Assembly (NCBI RefSeq): GCF_000381025.1 | Contig: NZ_KB905814.1 | Coordinates: 530,951 to 594,950, forward strand | Source of the DNA: Streptomyces sulphureus DSM 40104 | Lineage (GTDB): Bacteria; Actinomycetota; Actinomycetes; Streptomycetales; Streptomycetaceae | Reading direction: 5' to 3' | Length of the DNA: 64,000 bases | Shown here: piece after piece, positions 8,427 through 17,761 of the stretch | Layout of the letters: each line of letters begins with the position of its first letter | Position numbering within the stretch: position 1 is the stretch's first letter | The notes under the pieces: model-generated | Told to the model about the DNA's origin: nothing | The model's input: only the letters and a program-made list of their open reading frames with translations | The model's database searches: none | Position numbers and translations under genes: made by a program

Positions 8427-9537
8427 AGACCGCACGCGGGAGATCCGCCTCATCCTCGACACCGCCCGCCCGCACCTGACCGCGGACGACGTCACGGCGC
8501 TGCGCGCGCTGTCGGCGGAGGACGTCGACTGGGCCTTCGTGCTCGACCAGGCCTTCCGCCACCGGGTCCTTCCCCTCTTCGCCCGCAATTTCGTGCGATA
8601 CCAGCTCCACCCCGAGATGCTGAAGCCGATGCCGTCGTTCCTCTACGAGGAGCTTCTCGTCAACGTCCACCACGCCAACGAGGTGCGCAACGAGGCGCTC
8701 GTGCGCGAACTCGGCGAGGTGCTGCGGGGGTTGCGGCAGCGCGGCGTCGAAGCCGTGGTGCGCAAGGGCGCGGTCCTGGGTCAGGAGGTCTACGGCGACA
8801 TCGGCGCCCGGCGCTCCTACGACATCGACCTGATCGTCGAGCCGGACGAAGTCCCCACAGTGCGGGAGGAGTTGGAGGCGCTCGGCTACGGCACGGGCGG
8901 CCCCGCGGCGAACCGGCGCACGCTGGCCCCGCTGCCGCGCGCGCAGTCGGCCTTCTGGGCGCTGCGGGTCCCGAACCTGGCCTTCCGGCGCACGACGAGC
9001 GAGAGGTTCGTGGGGACCTTCGTCATCGACGTCTGCCTCAACCAGTTCCTCCCCGGCAGCGGCTACGACCTGCCGCCGGGGAACCTGCGCGAACGCTCCC
9101 GCCAGTTGACCTTGTTCGGCTTCCCCGCCCGGGCGTTCACCCACGAGGAGATGCTGGTCGACCTCGCCACGCACCTCTTCAAGGAGGCCACCACCCTCCA
9201 CTACGTCCACCTCAGCCAGGACCTGACCGTCGCCAAGTTCCTCGACCTGGCCATGTACGCCCGGCACCGACCGGTCGACTGGCCGCGGTTCGTCGACCTG
9301 TGCCACCGGTACGGCATCGCGAAGCCGGTGTACTTCGCCCTCCACTACACGCGAGCCGTCTATCCGGACAGCCTGCCCGACGAGGTGCTCTCGGCGCTCC
9401 GCCCGCCGGACACGTCGTTCCTCCACGAGATCGGCGCCGTCGACAAGCTGCCCCACCAGTGGCAGGGGGACCTCCTTGCCCGCATGTTCGACAACACACG
9501 CGCAGCCCAGGCCCCGCCGAGCCCCCTCCCCTTCTGA
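8419..9537 (+). CDS. Nucleotidyltransferase-fold protein (PF14907-like)
   Basis: The 372-residue protein has the short nucleotidyltransferase pattern G...RRSYDIDLIV with acidic residues D135 and D137 and a basic K116 before it. This matches the uncharacterised nucleotidyltransferase family found in many peptide and glycan clusters, including some lasso-peptide loci. Members may nucleotidylate or phosphorylate a small acceptor, but the family as a whole is poorly defined. The gene overlaps the PhyH gene by 8 bp and precedes the exporter pair by 48 bp, so a late tailoring or self-protection role is conceivable. Confidence 0.7.
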   Translation: MGEDRTREIRLILDTARPHLTADDVTALRALSAEDVDWAFVLDQAFRHRVLPLFARNFVRYQLHPEMLKPMPSFLYEELLVNVHHANEVRNEALVRELGEVLRGLRQRGVEAVVRKGAVLGQEVYGDIGARRSYDIDLIVEPDEVPTVREELEALGYGTGGPAANRRTLAPLPRAQSAFWALRVPNLAFRRTTSERFVGTFVIDVCLNQFLPGSGYDLPPGNLRERSRQLTLFGFPARAFTHEEMLVDLATHLFKEATTLHYVHLSQDLTVAKFLDLAMYARHRPVDWPRFVDLCHRYGIAKPVYFALHYTRAVYPDSLPDEVLSALRPPDTSFLHEIGAVDKLPHQWQGDLLARMFDNTRAAQAPPSPLPF

Positions 9538-9585
9538 ACGCGCTGCACTGCACACCCCGGAACGTCGGAAGTGAGAAGCACCTAG

Positions 9586-11514
9586 ATGACCTCGGACGAG
9601 CAGCGGGACCGCCCCCCCGGGACTCCGGCAAGGTGGTGGGCGCGAGCCCGCAGCGGCGAGACGGTGCGCACCATCAGGCACCTCCTCCTCGCGCTGCCGG
9701 GCGCCGGCCGGGCGCTCACCTTCGCGCTCCTCCTCACCACCGTGGCGACGGGTCTTCTGCCGCTGGTGCAGATGTGGTTGACGAGTCTCGCGATCGGCTC
9801 GCTGCCCGACGCGGTACGCGACGGGACGGGCAGCGAGGCGTACGGGCGCCTCGTCGTGCTGGTGATCGGACTCGCCGCGGCGTTCTTCGCCTCGCAGATG
9901 GCGGCGCCCCTCCAGTTCTCCGTCTCCAGGGCGCTCGGCACGCGCCTGGAGGTCCGGGTGCGCCACCGGGTGATCGACGCCCACCTGCGGGCGGTGGAGA
10001 TCGACCGCGCCGACGACCCCGCACTGCGCCGCGCCAGGTCGCTCGCGCGCGACCTGCGGACGATCACCTTCGGCCCGTCCCACGCCGTCGGCGCTCTCTC
10101 CCGCCTCGTCTCCGGCCGCATCCACGGGCTCAGCGCCGCAGCCGTCCTCGCCACCTTCACCTGGTGGGCGCCCTTGGTGCTGCTGCTCACCTTCCTGCCG
10201 TGGGACCGCTACTTCCGCAACGAGCACGCCAAGATGGCCAAGGGATGGCTGGGGCGCACCCGGGCCCAGGAGCGGGCCGAGTACTTCCGCGACCTCGCCT
10301 TCGACCCGGCGACCGGCAAGGAGATCCGGGTCTTCGGACTGGCGGGATTCGTCCGGGAGCGGTTCGCTGCACACTACCACCGGGCGATGCGCCCCTTCTG
10401 GCAGGGGCGACGGACGTCGGTGCGCCGGTTCCTGCCCGTCGTCGCACTTGTGACGCTGGGCTACCTGACGGTTTACGGATGGCTGGGCTACACCGTCTCG
10501 ATGAGCGAGGTGTCCCTCACGCACGCCGCCCTCTACATACAGGTGGCCGGGCAGATCTGGCGCATCGTACCGAGCTTCAACGACCTCTCGCGGATCAGCA
10601 TCGGCGCCGGCGCCGTCGCCGCGGCGGCCCAGCTGCCGGACGGGCATACCGGCGAGCCGAAGGGCGGGGGGCCGCCCCCCGTGCTCGCCCAACGCCCTCT
10701 CGTGCGCTTCGAGAAGGTCGCCTACCGCTACCCGTCGGCGGATACGGACGTCCTCTCAGGCGTCGACCTGGAGATCCCGTTCGGCGGCTCGCTGGCGGTC
10801 GTCGGGGAGAACGGCGCGGGCAAGAGCACGCTGATCAGGCTGCTGTGCGGCCTCGCGACCCCCACAGGGGGACGGATCACGGTCGACGGCCGGGACCTCG
10901 CGGACCTCGACGCCGCGTCCTGGCACCGCGGTGTCGCCGCGGTCTTCCAGGACTTCGTCCGCTTCCCCTTCTCGGCACGCGAGAACATCGCGGTCGGCAC
11001 CGGCGGCCGGGCGAGCGAGCACGCCGTCGCGGCCGCGGCCGAGCAGGCCGGAGCCGGAGGCACCATCGCCCGACTCCCCAAAGGTATGGACACGGTCCTG
11101 TCCCGCGAGTTCTCCGGCGGCTCCGAACTCTCCGGCGGGCAGTGGCAGTCGATCGCCGTGGCCCGGGCGATGGCCAGAGTCATGGACGGCGCCAGGCTGC
11201 TGGTGCTCGACGAACCCACCGCCAACCTCGACGTACGCGCCGAGGCCGAGATGATCGACCGCGTCCTCGACCTGGACCTGGACCTGGAGGTGACGACGGT
11301 CCTCGTGTCGCACCGTTTCGCCAACGTCAGGCGCGCCGACCGGATCGTCGTCCTCGACGGCGGACGGATCACCGAGAGCGGCAGCCACGACCAACTCATG
11401 CGCAGGGAAGGGCAGTACGCCCGCATGTTCCGCCTCCAGGCGGCCCGCTTCGAGAGCGGCGACGCGGCCGAGGGCGGCCCCGACGTCAGAGGGGAAGAAG
11501 ATGGCAGGGCGTGA
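9586..11514 (+). CDS. ABC exporter half-transporter (TMD-NBD fusion), subunit 1
   Basis: The 642-residue protein has an N-terminal transmembrane domain (about 40-340, several hydrophobic helices) followed by an ATPase. Walker A is GENGAGKST near residue 406, the signature LSGGQ is near 516, and Walker B is LLVLDEPTANLD with its catalytic Glu and an SHRF H-loop. This is the type-IV exporter (MsbA/lipid A or peptide exporter) architecture. It overlaps the next half-transporter by 14 bp, so the two likely form a heterodimer. It probably exports the operon product or an intermediate, or confers self-resistance. Confidence 0.9.
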   Translation: MTSDEQRDRPPGTPARWWARARSGETVRTIRHLLLALPGAGRALTFALLLTTVATGLLPLVQMWLTSLAIGSLPDAVRDGTGSEAYGRLVVLVIGLAAAFFASQMAAPLQFSVSRALGTRLEVRVRHRVIDAHLRAVEIDRADDPALRRARSLARDLRTITFGPSHAVGALSRLVSGRIHGLSAAAVLATFTWWAPLVLLLTFLPWDRYFRNEHAKMAKGWLGRTRAQERAEYFRDLAFDPATGKEIRVFGLAGFVRERFAAHYHRAMRPFWQGRRTSVRRFLPVVALVTLGYLTVYGWLGYTVSMSEVSLTHAALYIQVAGQIWRIVPSFNDLSRISIGAGAVAAAAQLPDGHTGEPKGGGPPPVLAQRPLVRFEKVAYRYPSADTDVLSGVDLEIPFGGSLAVVGENGAGKSTLIRLLCGLATPTGGRITVDGRDLADLDAASWHRGVAAVFQDFVRFPFSARENIAVGTGGRASEHAVAAAAEQAGAGGTIARLPKGMDTVLSREFSGGSELSGGQWQSIAVARAMARVMDGARLLVLDEPTANLDVRAEAEMIDRVLDLDLDLEVTTVLVSHRFANVRRADRIVVLDGGRITESGSHDQLMRREGQYARMFRLQAARFESGDAAEGGPDVRGEEDGRA

Positions 11515-13297
11515 GTCGATCCGGGTGCTGCGGCTGGTGGTCTCCACCACGCTGCGCGCCGACGCCCGGCTGACCTTCGCCGTCATCGGGCTGCGGGTGG
11601 CGGCGGGCGTCCTGACCCCGCTCGACGCCGTCGCGCTGGGGCTGCTGCTCGACGCCGCCGTGGAGGGGAACACGGCCGGGGCGCTGACCTACGCTGCGCT
11701 TTTCGCCGTCTGCGACGCCGGGAGCTCCGCCCTCAACCACCCGGCAGGACAACTGGAGTTGACGCTCCGCGAGAAGACCGACTTCCTCGTCGACAGCCGC
11801 CTGCTCCGCGCCGCGACGCGGCCGGTCGGCACCCGGCACCTGGAGAGCCCCGACTACCTGGACCAGGTCGAGCGCGTGCGGGACCAGTTCTCTTCGCTGG
11901 GGGCGCTGGTCGAGAGGCTTGTCGCCCTCGTGCAGGTCGTGATCATGTCGGTCGTGACGGTGGTCGCCCTCGCCGGCGTGCACTGGAGCCTGTCCCTGCT
12001 CATCTTCGCCGCCGTGCCGACCGTGATGGCGGCGGGCCGGGCCGAGTCCCTCCGGCTGAGCTCCGAGGACGGAATCGCCGAGCACGTCCGCTTCTCCGAT
12101 CGGGTCTTCGACCTCGGCACGCGCCCCGAGCACGCCAAGGAGGTCCGGCTGCTCGGCCTGGGCGGCCACCTGACGGAGCGTTTCCTGCACGGGACGCGCC
12201 GCATCACCGGCGTCCGCGACCGCACGGAACGGCGGGCGACGGCCTGGACGATGGCCGGCTGGCTCTTCTTCACCGCCGGGTTCCTCGGCGGCCTCGCGGT
12301 CCTCGTCAGGGGAGCAGCGCAGGGGACCGTCACGGTCGGCCAGGCACTGATCGTCCTCTCCCTCGCCATACGCCTCAACGAGCAGGTCAACGAGATCACC
12401 ACGGCCGTGGCGGGGATGCGGCGGATGATGGCCGACGGGCGGCGCTTCCTGCGCGTGCTGGAGCGGATCGGCGACGGCCGGGAGGGCCCGCCCGCCGAAG
12501 CACCCCCGGCCCTCCCGCCCACGATGCGCCGAGGCATCGCGCTGCACGGCGTGAGCTTCGGCTACCCCGGCGCCGAGAAGCCGGTGCTGCGCGACGTGGA
12601 CCTCGTACTGGAGCCCGGCACGACGGTCGCCCTCGTCGGCGAGAACGGCGCCGGCAAGAGCACGCTCGTCAAGCTGCTGTGCCGCATGTACGAGCCGGAC
12701 TCCGGCCGGATCACCGTCGACGGGCAGGACCTGCGCGACGTGCCCGCGGAGCAGTGGCGCGACGCGCTCTCCGCCTGCTTCCAGGACTTCGTCGCCTTCG
12801 AACTGCTGGCGCGCGAGACGATCGGCGTCGGGCGGCTGGCCGCCATCGACGACGAGGAGCACGTCCGGCAGGCGGCGCACACCGCGGACGCGACGGCCGT
12901 CCTCCAACGCCTGCCGGAGGGGCTGGAGACGCAGCTCGGCGAGCGGTGGGACGCGGGCGTCGGGCTCTCCGTCGGGCAGTGGCAGCGCATCGCGATGGCA
13001 CGCGCCGCGATGCGCACCGCGCCCCAGTTGCTCGTCCTCGACGAACCCAGCGCGAGCCTGGACGCCGCCACCGAGCACGCGCTCTTCGAGCGCTTCACCG
13101 AGGCGAGCGCGGCGGGCTCGCGGCGCGGAGCGGTGACTCTGCTCGTCTCCCACCGGTTCTCGACCGTCCGCATGGCCGACCGCATCGTCGTCCTCGACGA
13201 CGGGCGCATCGCGGAGCACGGCAGCCACGAGGAGCTCATGGCGCGCGGCGGCACCTACGCGCAGCTCTTCACCCTGCAGGCCAAGGGATACGCATGA
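11501..13297 (+). CDS. ABC exporter half-transporter (TMD-NBD fusion), subunit 2
   Basis: The 598-residue protein has the same order of transmembrane domain and ATPase as its upstream partner. Walker A is GENGAGKST near residue 380, the signature is a variant LSVGQ near 488, and Walker B is LLVLDEPSASLD. Both ATPases keep the Walker B Glu and the H-loop His, so neither site looks dead. The ATG lies inside the 3' end of subunit 1. A 58-bp gap with GGAGGAG separates it from the second PhyH gene. Confidence 0.9.
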   Translation: MAGRESIRVLRLVVSTTLRADARLTFAVIGLRVAAGVLTPLDAVALGLLLDAAVEGNTAGALTYAALFAVCDAGSSALNHPAGQLELTLREKTDFLVDSRLLRAATRPVGTRHLESPDYLDQVERVRDQFSSLGALVERLVALVQVVIMSVVTVVALAGVHWSLSLLIFAAVPTVMAAGRAESLRLSSEDGIAEHVRFSDRVFDLGTRPEHAKEVRLLGLGGHLTERFLHGTRRITGVRDRTERRATAWTMAGWLFFTAGFLGGLAVLVRGAAQGTVTVGQALIVLSLAIRLNEQVNEITTAVAGMRRMMADGRRFLRVLERIGDGREGPPAEAPPALPPTMRRGIALHGVSFGYPGAEKPVLRDVDLVLEPGTTVALVGENGAGKSTLVKLLCRMYEPDSGRITVDGQDLRDVPAEQWRDALSACFQDFVAFELLARETIGVGRLAAIDDEEHVRQAAHTADATAVLQRLPEGLETQLGERWDAGVGLSVGQWQRIAMARAAMRTAPQLLVLDEPSASLDAATEHALFERFTEASAAGSRRGAVTLLVSHRFSTVRMADRIVVLDDGRIAEHGSHEELMARGGTYAQLFTLQAKGYA

Positions 13298-13355
13298 CGA
13301 CCCGTCAGCGACGGCCGCTTCCCCGCCGCAACGCATCGCGACAACGGAGGAGAAC

Positions 13356-14399
13356 ATGATCGAAGAAGTCCACGGCGAGCTACGGGAATCCGTCTGGTCA
13401 GCGGCCGAGGCCGGCCGGCTCAAGGAGCGCATGCACGAGGACGGCTACCTCCTGCTGCGGGGGCTGCTGCCGCCCGAGCGGGTCGCCGCGGTGCGCGCCG
13501 ACATCCTCGGCGTGTGCGCGCGGCACGGCTGGCTGAGCGGCGCACGGGCCACGGAGGACAGCGTGGCCCCGGGCAGCGAATGCGAGCCTCCGGACCCGCG
13601 CTACTACGCCGCGTACCGCGAGGTGGTCAGCCTGGAGAGCTACGACACGCTCGCCCACTCTCCCGCACTCCTCGACGTCGCCCGCACGCTCCTCGAGGAC
13701 GAGGAGGTGCTGCCCCGCCCGGCCAAGCTCGCCCGGCTGATGTTCCCGCAGCAGGGCGGGGTCGGGGCCACCCCGCCGCACCAGGACTACCCGCACGAGC
13801 AGGCCACGGCCGACTCGTACACGACGTGGATACCGATGGGCGACGTGGACAGGGCGCTGGGCGGTGTCGCCCTCCGCCCCGGCTCCCACCGGCAGGGCGT
13901 ACTGGAGCACGGCTTCGTCCCCGGCATCGGCGGCCTCGGCGTGAAGGAGAGCGCCACGGGCTCCCCGCACTGGCTCGGCACCGAGTACCGGATGGGCGAC
14001 GTCCTGGTCTTCCACAGCCTCACCCTGCACGGCGCGCTCCCCAACCGCTCAGGCGAACGCCTCAGGATCTCGGCGGACTTCCGCTACCAGCGGGCCGCCG
14101 ATCCCATGACGCCCCACATGCTCAAGCCCAGCGGGGGCCAGCTCGACTGGCCGGAGGTCTACGCTGACTGGCAGAGCGACGAGTTCCAGTACTACTGGCA
14201 CCCCTGGCAGTTGCGCACCGTCCCGTACGACCGCACCTACTACGGCAAGCGCGACGAGGAGGCGTTCGAGCGGGCGGCCGAGGGCGACCCGCACGCCCGC
14301 CGCTTCCTCACCACGATCAGTACGCGCAATCCCGACCCGGCCGTCCGCGAGCGGGCCGAGGCGCTGCTCGCCCGCTTCGAGGACGGGGCGGACCGGTGA
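13356..14399 (+). CDS. Phytanoyl-CoA dioxygenase (PhyH) family oxygenase (2 of 2)
   Basis: The 347-residue protein has the HxD pair H142/D144 (PPHQDYP), a distal His at 225 (SLTLHGALPN) and a following Arg in the RLRIS strand for 2-oxoglutarate. It has about 55 more residues than the first PhyH protein of this operon and is not a close copy. It is preceded by a strong GGAGGAG site, and its stop overlaps the GTG of the glycosyltransferase gene. Its most likely role is hydroxylation of a sugar, acyl or amino-acid part of the product. The substrate is unknown. Confidence 0.85.
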   Translation: MIEEVHGELRESVWSAAEAGRLKERMHEDGYLLLRGLLPPERVAAVRADILGVCARHGWLSGARATEDSVAPGSECEPPDPRYYAAYREVVSLESYDTLAHSPALLDVARTLLEDEEVLPRPAKLARLMFPQQGGVGATPPHQDYPHEQATADSYTTWIPMGDVDRALGGVALRPGSHRQGVLEHGFVPGIGGLGVKESATGSPHWLGTEYRMGDVLVFHSLTLHGALPNRSGERLRISADFRYQRAADPMTPHMLKPSGGQLDWPEVYADWQSDEFQYYWHPWQLRTVPYDRTYYGKRDEEAFERAAEGDPHARRFLTTISTRNPDPAVRERAEALLARFEDGADR

Positions 14400-15457
14400 C
14401 GGGGCCCCGTATCAGCGTGGTGCTCCCCGCCCACTGCTCGGCCGCGCGGCACGGGACCTCGCGCCTCCGGCTGGCGCTGCTGTCCTGGTCCCGGCAGACC
14501 CTCCCCCGAGACGCTTACGAGATCGTCCTCGTCGACAACGCGAGCGATCCCCCGCTGGCCGCCCAGGTCTCCGAGTGGGGGCTGGCGGACCGGGTGCGCG
14601 TGGTGCGCCGCGAGGAGACGGGACTGGGCTCCGGATACAACCGCGGCGTGGAGGCGGCCGAAGCGCCCCTCGTGCTGCTCGCCACCGACGACGAGCTCGC
14701 GGAACCCGGCCTGCTCGCCACCCACGTCAGCGAACACGGCGGCGAGCAGCCCGCGTTGGTGATCGGCCGCTGCACCATCCTCTTCCACACCGAGCTCTTC
14801 CCCGACGTCACCAAGGCGAAGGTGGACCCGCACGCCCTGGAGCGGGCGGCCGTCAGGGAGGAGACCCGGTGGCTGCCGGGGGCCGCCGCGGCCCTGGGCC
14901 TCGCGGAGAAGCCGGTGACCGAGGAGGACGTCACGGGCGACTTCGACAAAGTCCTCGCCCTGGCAGGCACCACCCCGCAGTTCCAGGACATCGAGCGGAC
15001 CGTCGCCTCCGGACACTGCCACACCCTTCCCGGCGGCTGGCTCGCCGTGCGGGTCGGCAACCACTCCCTCCCGGTGACGACCCTGCGCGAGATCGGCGGG
15101 CTCGACGAGACGCTGGACTCCTTCGGCGGCTGGTACCTCGACCTGGAGCTGGGTATCCGGCTGATCGACGCGGGGGTGCGCTTCCGCCACGCGCCGGAGG
15201 CCGTCTCGGCCAACCTCACGCACCCGCGCGCGCCGGGCGGCATGTTCGGAGTCGTCCCGGCCATGGCGTACCTGATCAGCAAGCACAACAGGATGGACGT
15301 CGCCCTCTCGCCCCTGTACTTCCAACGCGGACTCGGCATCGCGGAGTACGCACGGCTGCTGCGGTCCGCCGAGCGCTGGTGGACGCCGGCCGGCCGCGCC
15401 GGCCACGCCGTCCCGGACGGCGCCGCCCGCAGCCCCCACCAGCCCGCCTCCCACTGA
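14396..15457 (+). CDS. Glycosyltransferase family 2 (GT-A fold), paralogue 1
   Basis: The 353-residue protein starts with the GT2 strand ISVVLPAH and has a LVDNAS region near residue 43-48 and an ATDDE acidic motif near residue 98-102. A late GWYLDLELGIRL segment corresponds to the GT2 ED motif. Between them is a roughly 90-residue insertion that includes an LFHTELF segment. The same insertion occurs in the glycosyltransferase at 16643-17761, so the two are paralogues. It should transfer a sugar from a nucleotide donor. The GTG start overlaps the PhyH stop. No membrane segment is obvious. Confidence 0.85.
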   Translation: MTGPRISVVLPAHCSAARHGTSRLRLALLSWSRQTLPRDAYEIVLVDNASDPPLAAQVSEWGLADRVRVVRREETGLGSGYNRGVEAAEAPLVLLATDDELAEPGLLATHVSEHGGEQPALVIGRCTILFHTELFPDVTKAKVDPHALERAAVREETRWLPGAAAALGLAEKPVTEEDVTGDFDKVLALAGTTPQFQDIERTVASGHCHTLPGGWLAVRVGNHSLPVTTLREIGGLDETLDSFGGWYLDLELGIRLIDAGVRFRHAPEAVSANLTHPRAPGGMFGVVPAMAYLISKHNRMDVALSPLYFQRGLGIAEYARLLRSAERWWTPAGRAGHAVPDGAARSPHQPASH

Positions 15458-15474
15458 CCGAGGGGAAGGTTCTG

Positions 15475-16602
15475 ATGTCCGCCCACAAGACGGTTCCGTT
15501 CGTCGACCTGTCGGCGCAGATGCCGACCGTCCGTGCAGAGATCGAGCAGCGCTTCGCCAAGATCATCGACACCACCTCCTTCATCCTCCGCGAGCACTGC
15601 GACGCCTTCGAGGAGGAGTTCGCCGACTACCTGGGGACCCGGCACGCCATCGGCGTCGGCAACGGGACCGACGCGCTCGTCGTCGCGCTCAAGGCACTCG
15701 GCGTGGGCCCGGGAGACGAGGTGATCACAGCGGCGAACTCGTTCATCGCGACCGCCGAGGCGATCGTCCTCGCCGGTGCCGCACCGGTCCTCGTCGACGT
15801 CGACCCGGTCACCTTCAACCTCGACTCCGAGCTCGTCGCCGAGGCCGTCACCTCGCGCACCGTCGCCGTCATACCGGTCCACCTCTACGGGCGCCCGGTC
15901 GACCTCTCCCCCCTCCTCGCCCTGGCCGAGCGCCACGGCTTCGCCGTGCTGGAGGACTCGGCGCAGGCCCACGGAGCCGTCCAGGAGGGGCACCGGGTGG
16001 CGAGCGTCGGCGCCCTCGGCTGCTTCAGCTTCTACCCGACCAAGAACCTCGGCGCGTTCGGCGACGCCGGGGCGATCGTCACCGGTGACGACGCGCTCGC
16101 CGAGCGGGCGAGGAAGCTGCGCGACCACGGGGGGACAGCGGCCGACGAGCACCTCGTGGCCGCCCAGAACAGCCGCATGGACTCCCTCCAAGCAGCCGTG
16201 CTGAGCGTCAAGCTGCCTCACCTCGACGAGTGGAACGCGCAGCGGCGGCAGCACGCGGCCGGCTACGCGCGCCGCGTGGCGGAGCGCGGCCTCACCGACC
16301 GCATCCGAGTCCCGGCCGAACACTCCGGCCACGTGCATCACATCTACGTGACCCGCGTCCCGGGCGGGCGGCGCGACGCGGTGCTCGCCGCCCTGCGGAA
16401 GGCGGGCGTGGGAGCAGGCGTCCACTACCCGCGGCCCATCCACCTCACCGAGGCGTTCGCGCATCTCGACCTCGCGGGGCGGCTCCCGGTGAGCGAGCGG
16501 CTGGCCGGCGAGATCCTCTCCCTGCCGATGTATCCCCAACTGACCGAGGACGACCTCGACTACGTCGTCGACTGCCTCGCCGCCGCACTGGACGCCGCAT
16601 GA
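15475..16602 (+). CDS. DegT/DnrJ/EryC1/StrS-family aminotransferase (3 of 3)
   Basis: The 375-residue PLP enzyme has K190 in FSFYPTKNLGAFGDAG and EDSAQAHG at 160-167. FYPTKNLGA is the form typical of 3-keto sugar aminotransferases (FdtB/QdtB/DesV type), unlike the FSFYA-K-MTTGEGG form of the other two in this operon. So this one may aminate C3 of a different sugar nucleotide. It has a GAGGGGAAGG site 17 bp after the glycosyltransferase stop and lies between the two paralogous glycosyltransferases. The regiochemistry is inference from the motif. Confidence 0.9.
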   Translation: MSAHKTVPFVDLSAQMPTVRAEIEQRFAKIIDTTSFILREHCDAFEEEFADYLGTRHAIGVGNGTDALVVALKALGVGPGDEVITAANSFIATAEAIVLAGAAPVLVDVDPVTFNLDSELVAEAVTSRTVAVIPVHLYGRPVDLSPLLALAERHGFAVLEDSAQAHGAVQEGHRVASVGALGCFSFYPTKNLGAFGDAGAIVTGDDALAERARKLRDHGGTAADEHLVAAQNSRMDSLQAAVLSVKLPHLDEWNAQRRQHAAGYARRVAERGLTDRIRVPAEHSGHVHHIYVTRVPGGRRDAVLAALRKAGVGAGVHYPRPIHLTEAFAHLDLAGRLPVSERLAGEILSLPMYPQLTEDDLDYVVDCLAAALDAA

Positions 16603-16642
16603 GCCGGCCGGTGGGCACCGCAGCGAAGAGGAGCACTACGCG

Positions 16643-17761
16643 ATGAGCACCGAACCGCTGATCAGCGTCGTCATCCCGTCCTACCGCACGGACCGCAGCA
16701 CGGGGACCTACCACGGAACATTGCGCTCCTGGTCCCGGCTGGAGACCTCGGGGTACGAGGGAGACCCCGGGCTGCGGCGGCTCCGCCTCAGCCTCGCCTC
16801 GCTGGAGCGGCAGACCGTCGGCAAGGAGCACTTCGAGGTGGTGCTCGTCGACGACGGGGGCGACTACGACCTCGCCGAGGAGAGCGCGCGCTGGGACCTC
16901 GACCTCCCGTTGCGCGTACTCCGCCGTCCGCACGCGGGGCTGTGCCACGCCTTCAACCACGGGGTGGAGCAGGCGCGTGCGGAACTCGTCCTCCTCGGCC
17001 TGGACCACGCCGTCTTCGCGCCGGACACGCTGCGCGCGCACCTCGAGGCCTACCGCGCCGCGTCGCGCGACCGGCCGGGAACGCGGTGGGCCGGCTGCGG
17101 ACGGCAGCGCCAGTTGTTCCACAGCGTCCTGTTCAAGGACCCCACCAGCAGCGAGGTGGACCCGGCACACCTCGCCGCGCTCGGCCGCCACGAAGGACTG
17201 GGCTGGCTCCCCGAGGCCACCAGGTACCTGGGCCTCGACCGCAAGCCCATCACGCTCGACGACGCCCGGGGCGGCTTCGCGAAGCTGGAGTACCTCTCCT
17301 CCCGCACCCCCGAGTACGCCGACCTCGACGCGGTCCTCGCCCGAGGCGCCCACACCCTGCGGTGCGGCTGGCTGACGATGCGGTTCGGCAACCACTCGCT
17401 GCCGAAGTCCCTGTGGGAGGAGCTCGGCGGACTCGATGCGGGGTTCGACGACCATCGGGGCTGGTACGCGGACCTCGACCTGGGGCTCCGACTCCATCGC
17501 GCAGGCGCCGAGTTCGGTTTCGTGTCGTCCGCGGTCACCCTCGACCTCTTCCACGGCGGAGCCCGCGGCGCCGCCACGGCCAAGTCCACGGGCCTCGTCT
17601 CGATGGTGAACAAGCACCCGCTGCCCGAAGTACTGCTGCTGCCGCACTACCTCGACCAGATCGGTCTCACCATCGCCGACTACGAGGAGCACGTCACCGC
17701 CGCCGACCGGTGGTGGACGAAGGGCGGTTCCCGACGGCCCACGGGGGCGGTCCCCGCATGA
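16643..17761 (+). CDS. Glycosyltransferase family 2 (GT-A fold), paralogue 2
   Basis: The 372-residue protein has the GT2 start strand ISVVIPSY, a VLVDDGG motif near residue 70, and GWYADLDLGLRL near residue 275. It shares with paralogue 1 the LFHSVLFKD-type insertion and the GNHSLP motif ahead of the last acidic segment, so the two came from a duplication. Two transferases could add two sugars in turn. The start follows a GAGGAG-like site, and the stop overlaps the WbqC-like gene (ATGA). Confidence 0.85.
   Translation: MSTEPLISVVIPSYRTDRSTGTYHGTLRSWSRLETSGYEGDPGLRRLRLSLASLERQTVGKEHFEVVLVDDGGDYDLAEESARWDLDLPLRVLRRPHAGLCHAFNHGVEQARAELVLLGLDHAVFAPDTLRAHLEAYRAASRDRPGTRWAGCGRQRQLFHSVLFKDPTSSEVDPAHLAALGRHEGLGWLPEATRYLGLDRKPITLDDARGGFAKLEYLSSRTPEYADLDAVLARGAHTLRCGWLTMRFGNHSLPKSLWEELGGLDAGFDDHRGWYADLDLGLRLHRAGAEFGFVSSAVTLDLFHGGARGAATAKSTGLVSMVNKHPLPEVLLLPHYLDQIGLTIADYEEHVTAADRWWTKGGSRRPTGAVPA

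Noticed and set aside
11501..13297. Degenerate (catalytically dead) ATPase in the second exporter subunit because of the LSVGQ signature
   Set aside because: Walker A, the Walker B Glu and the H-loop His are all intact, so the variant signature alone does not show a dead site.
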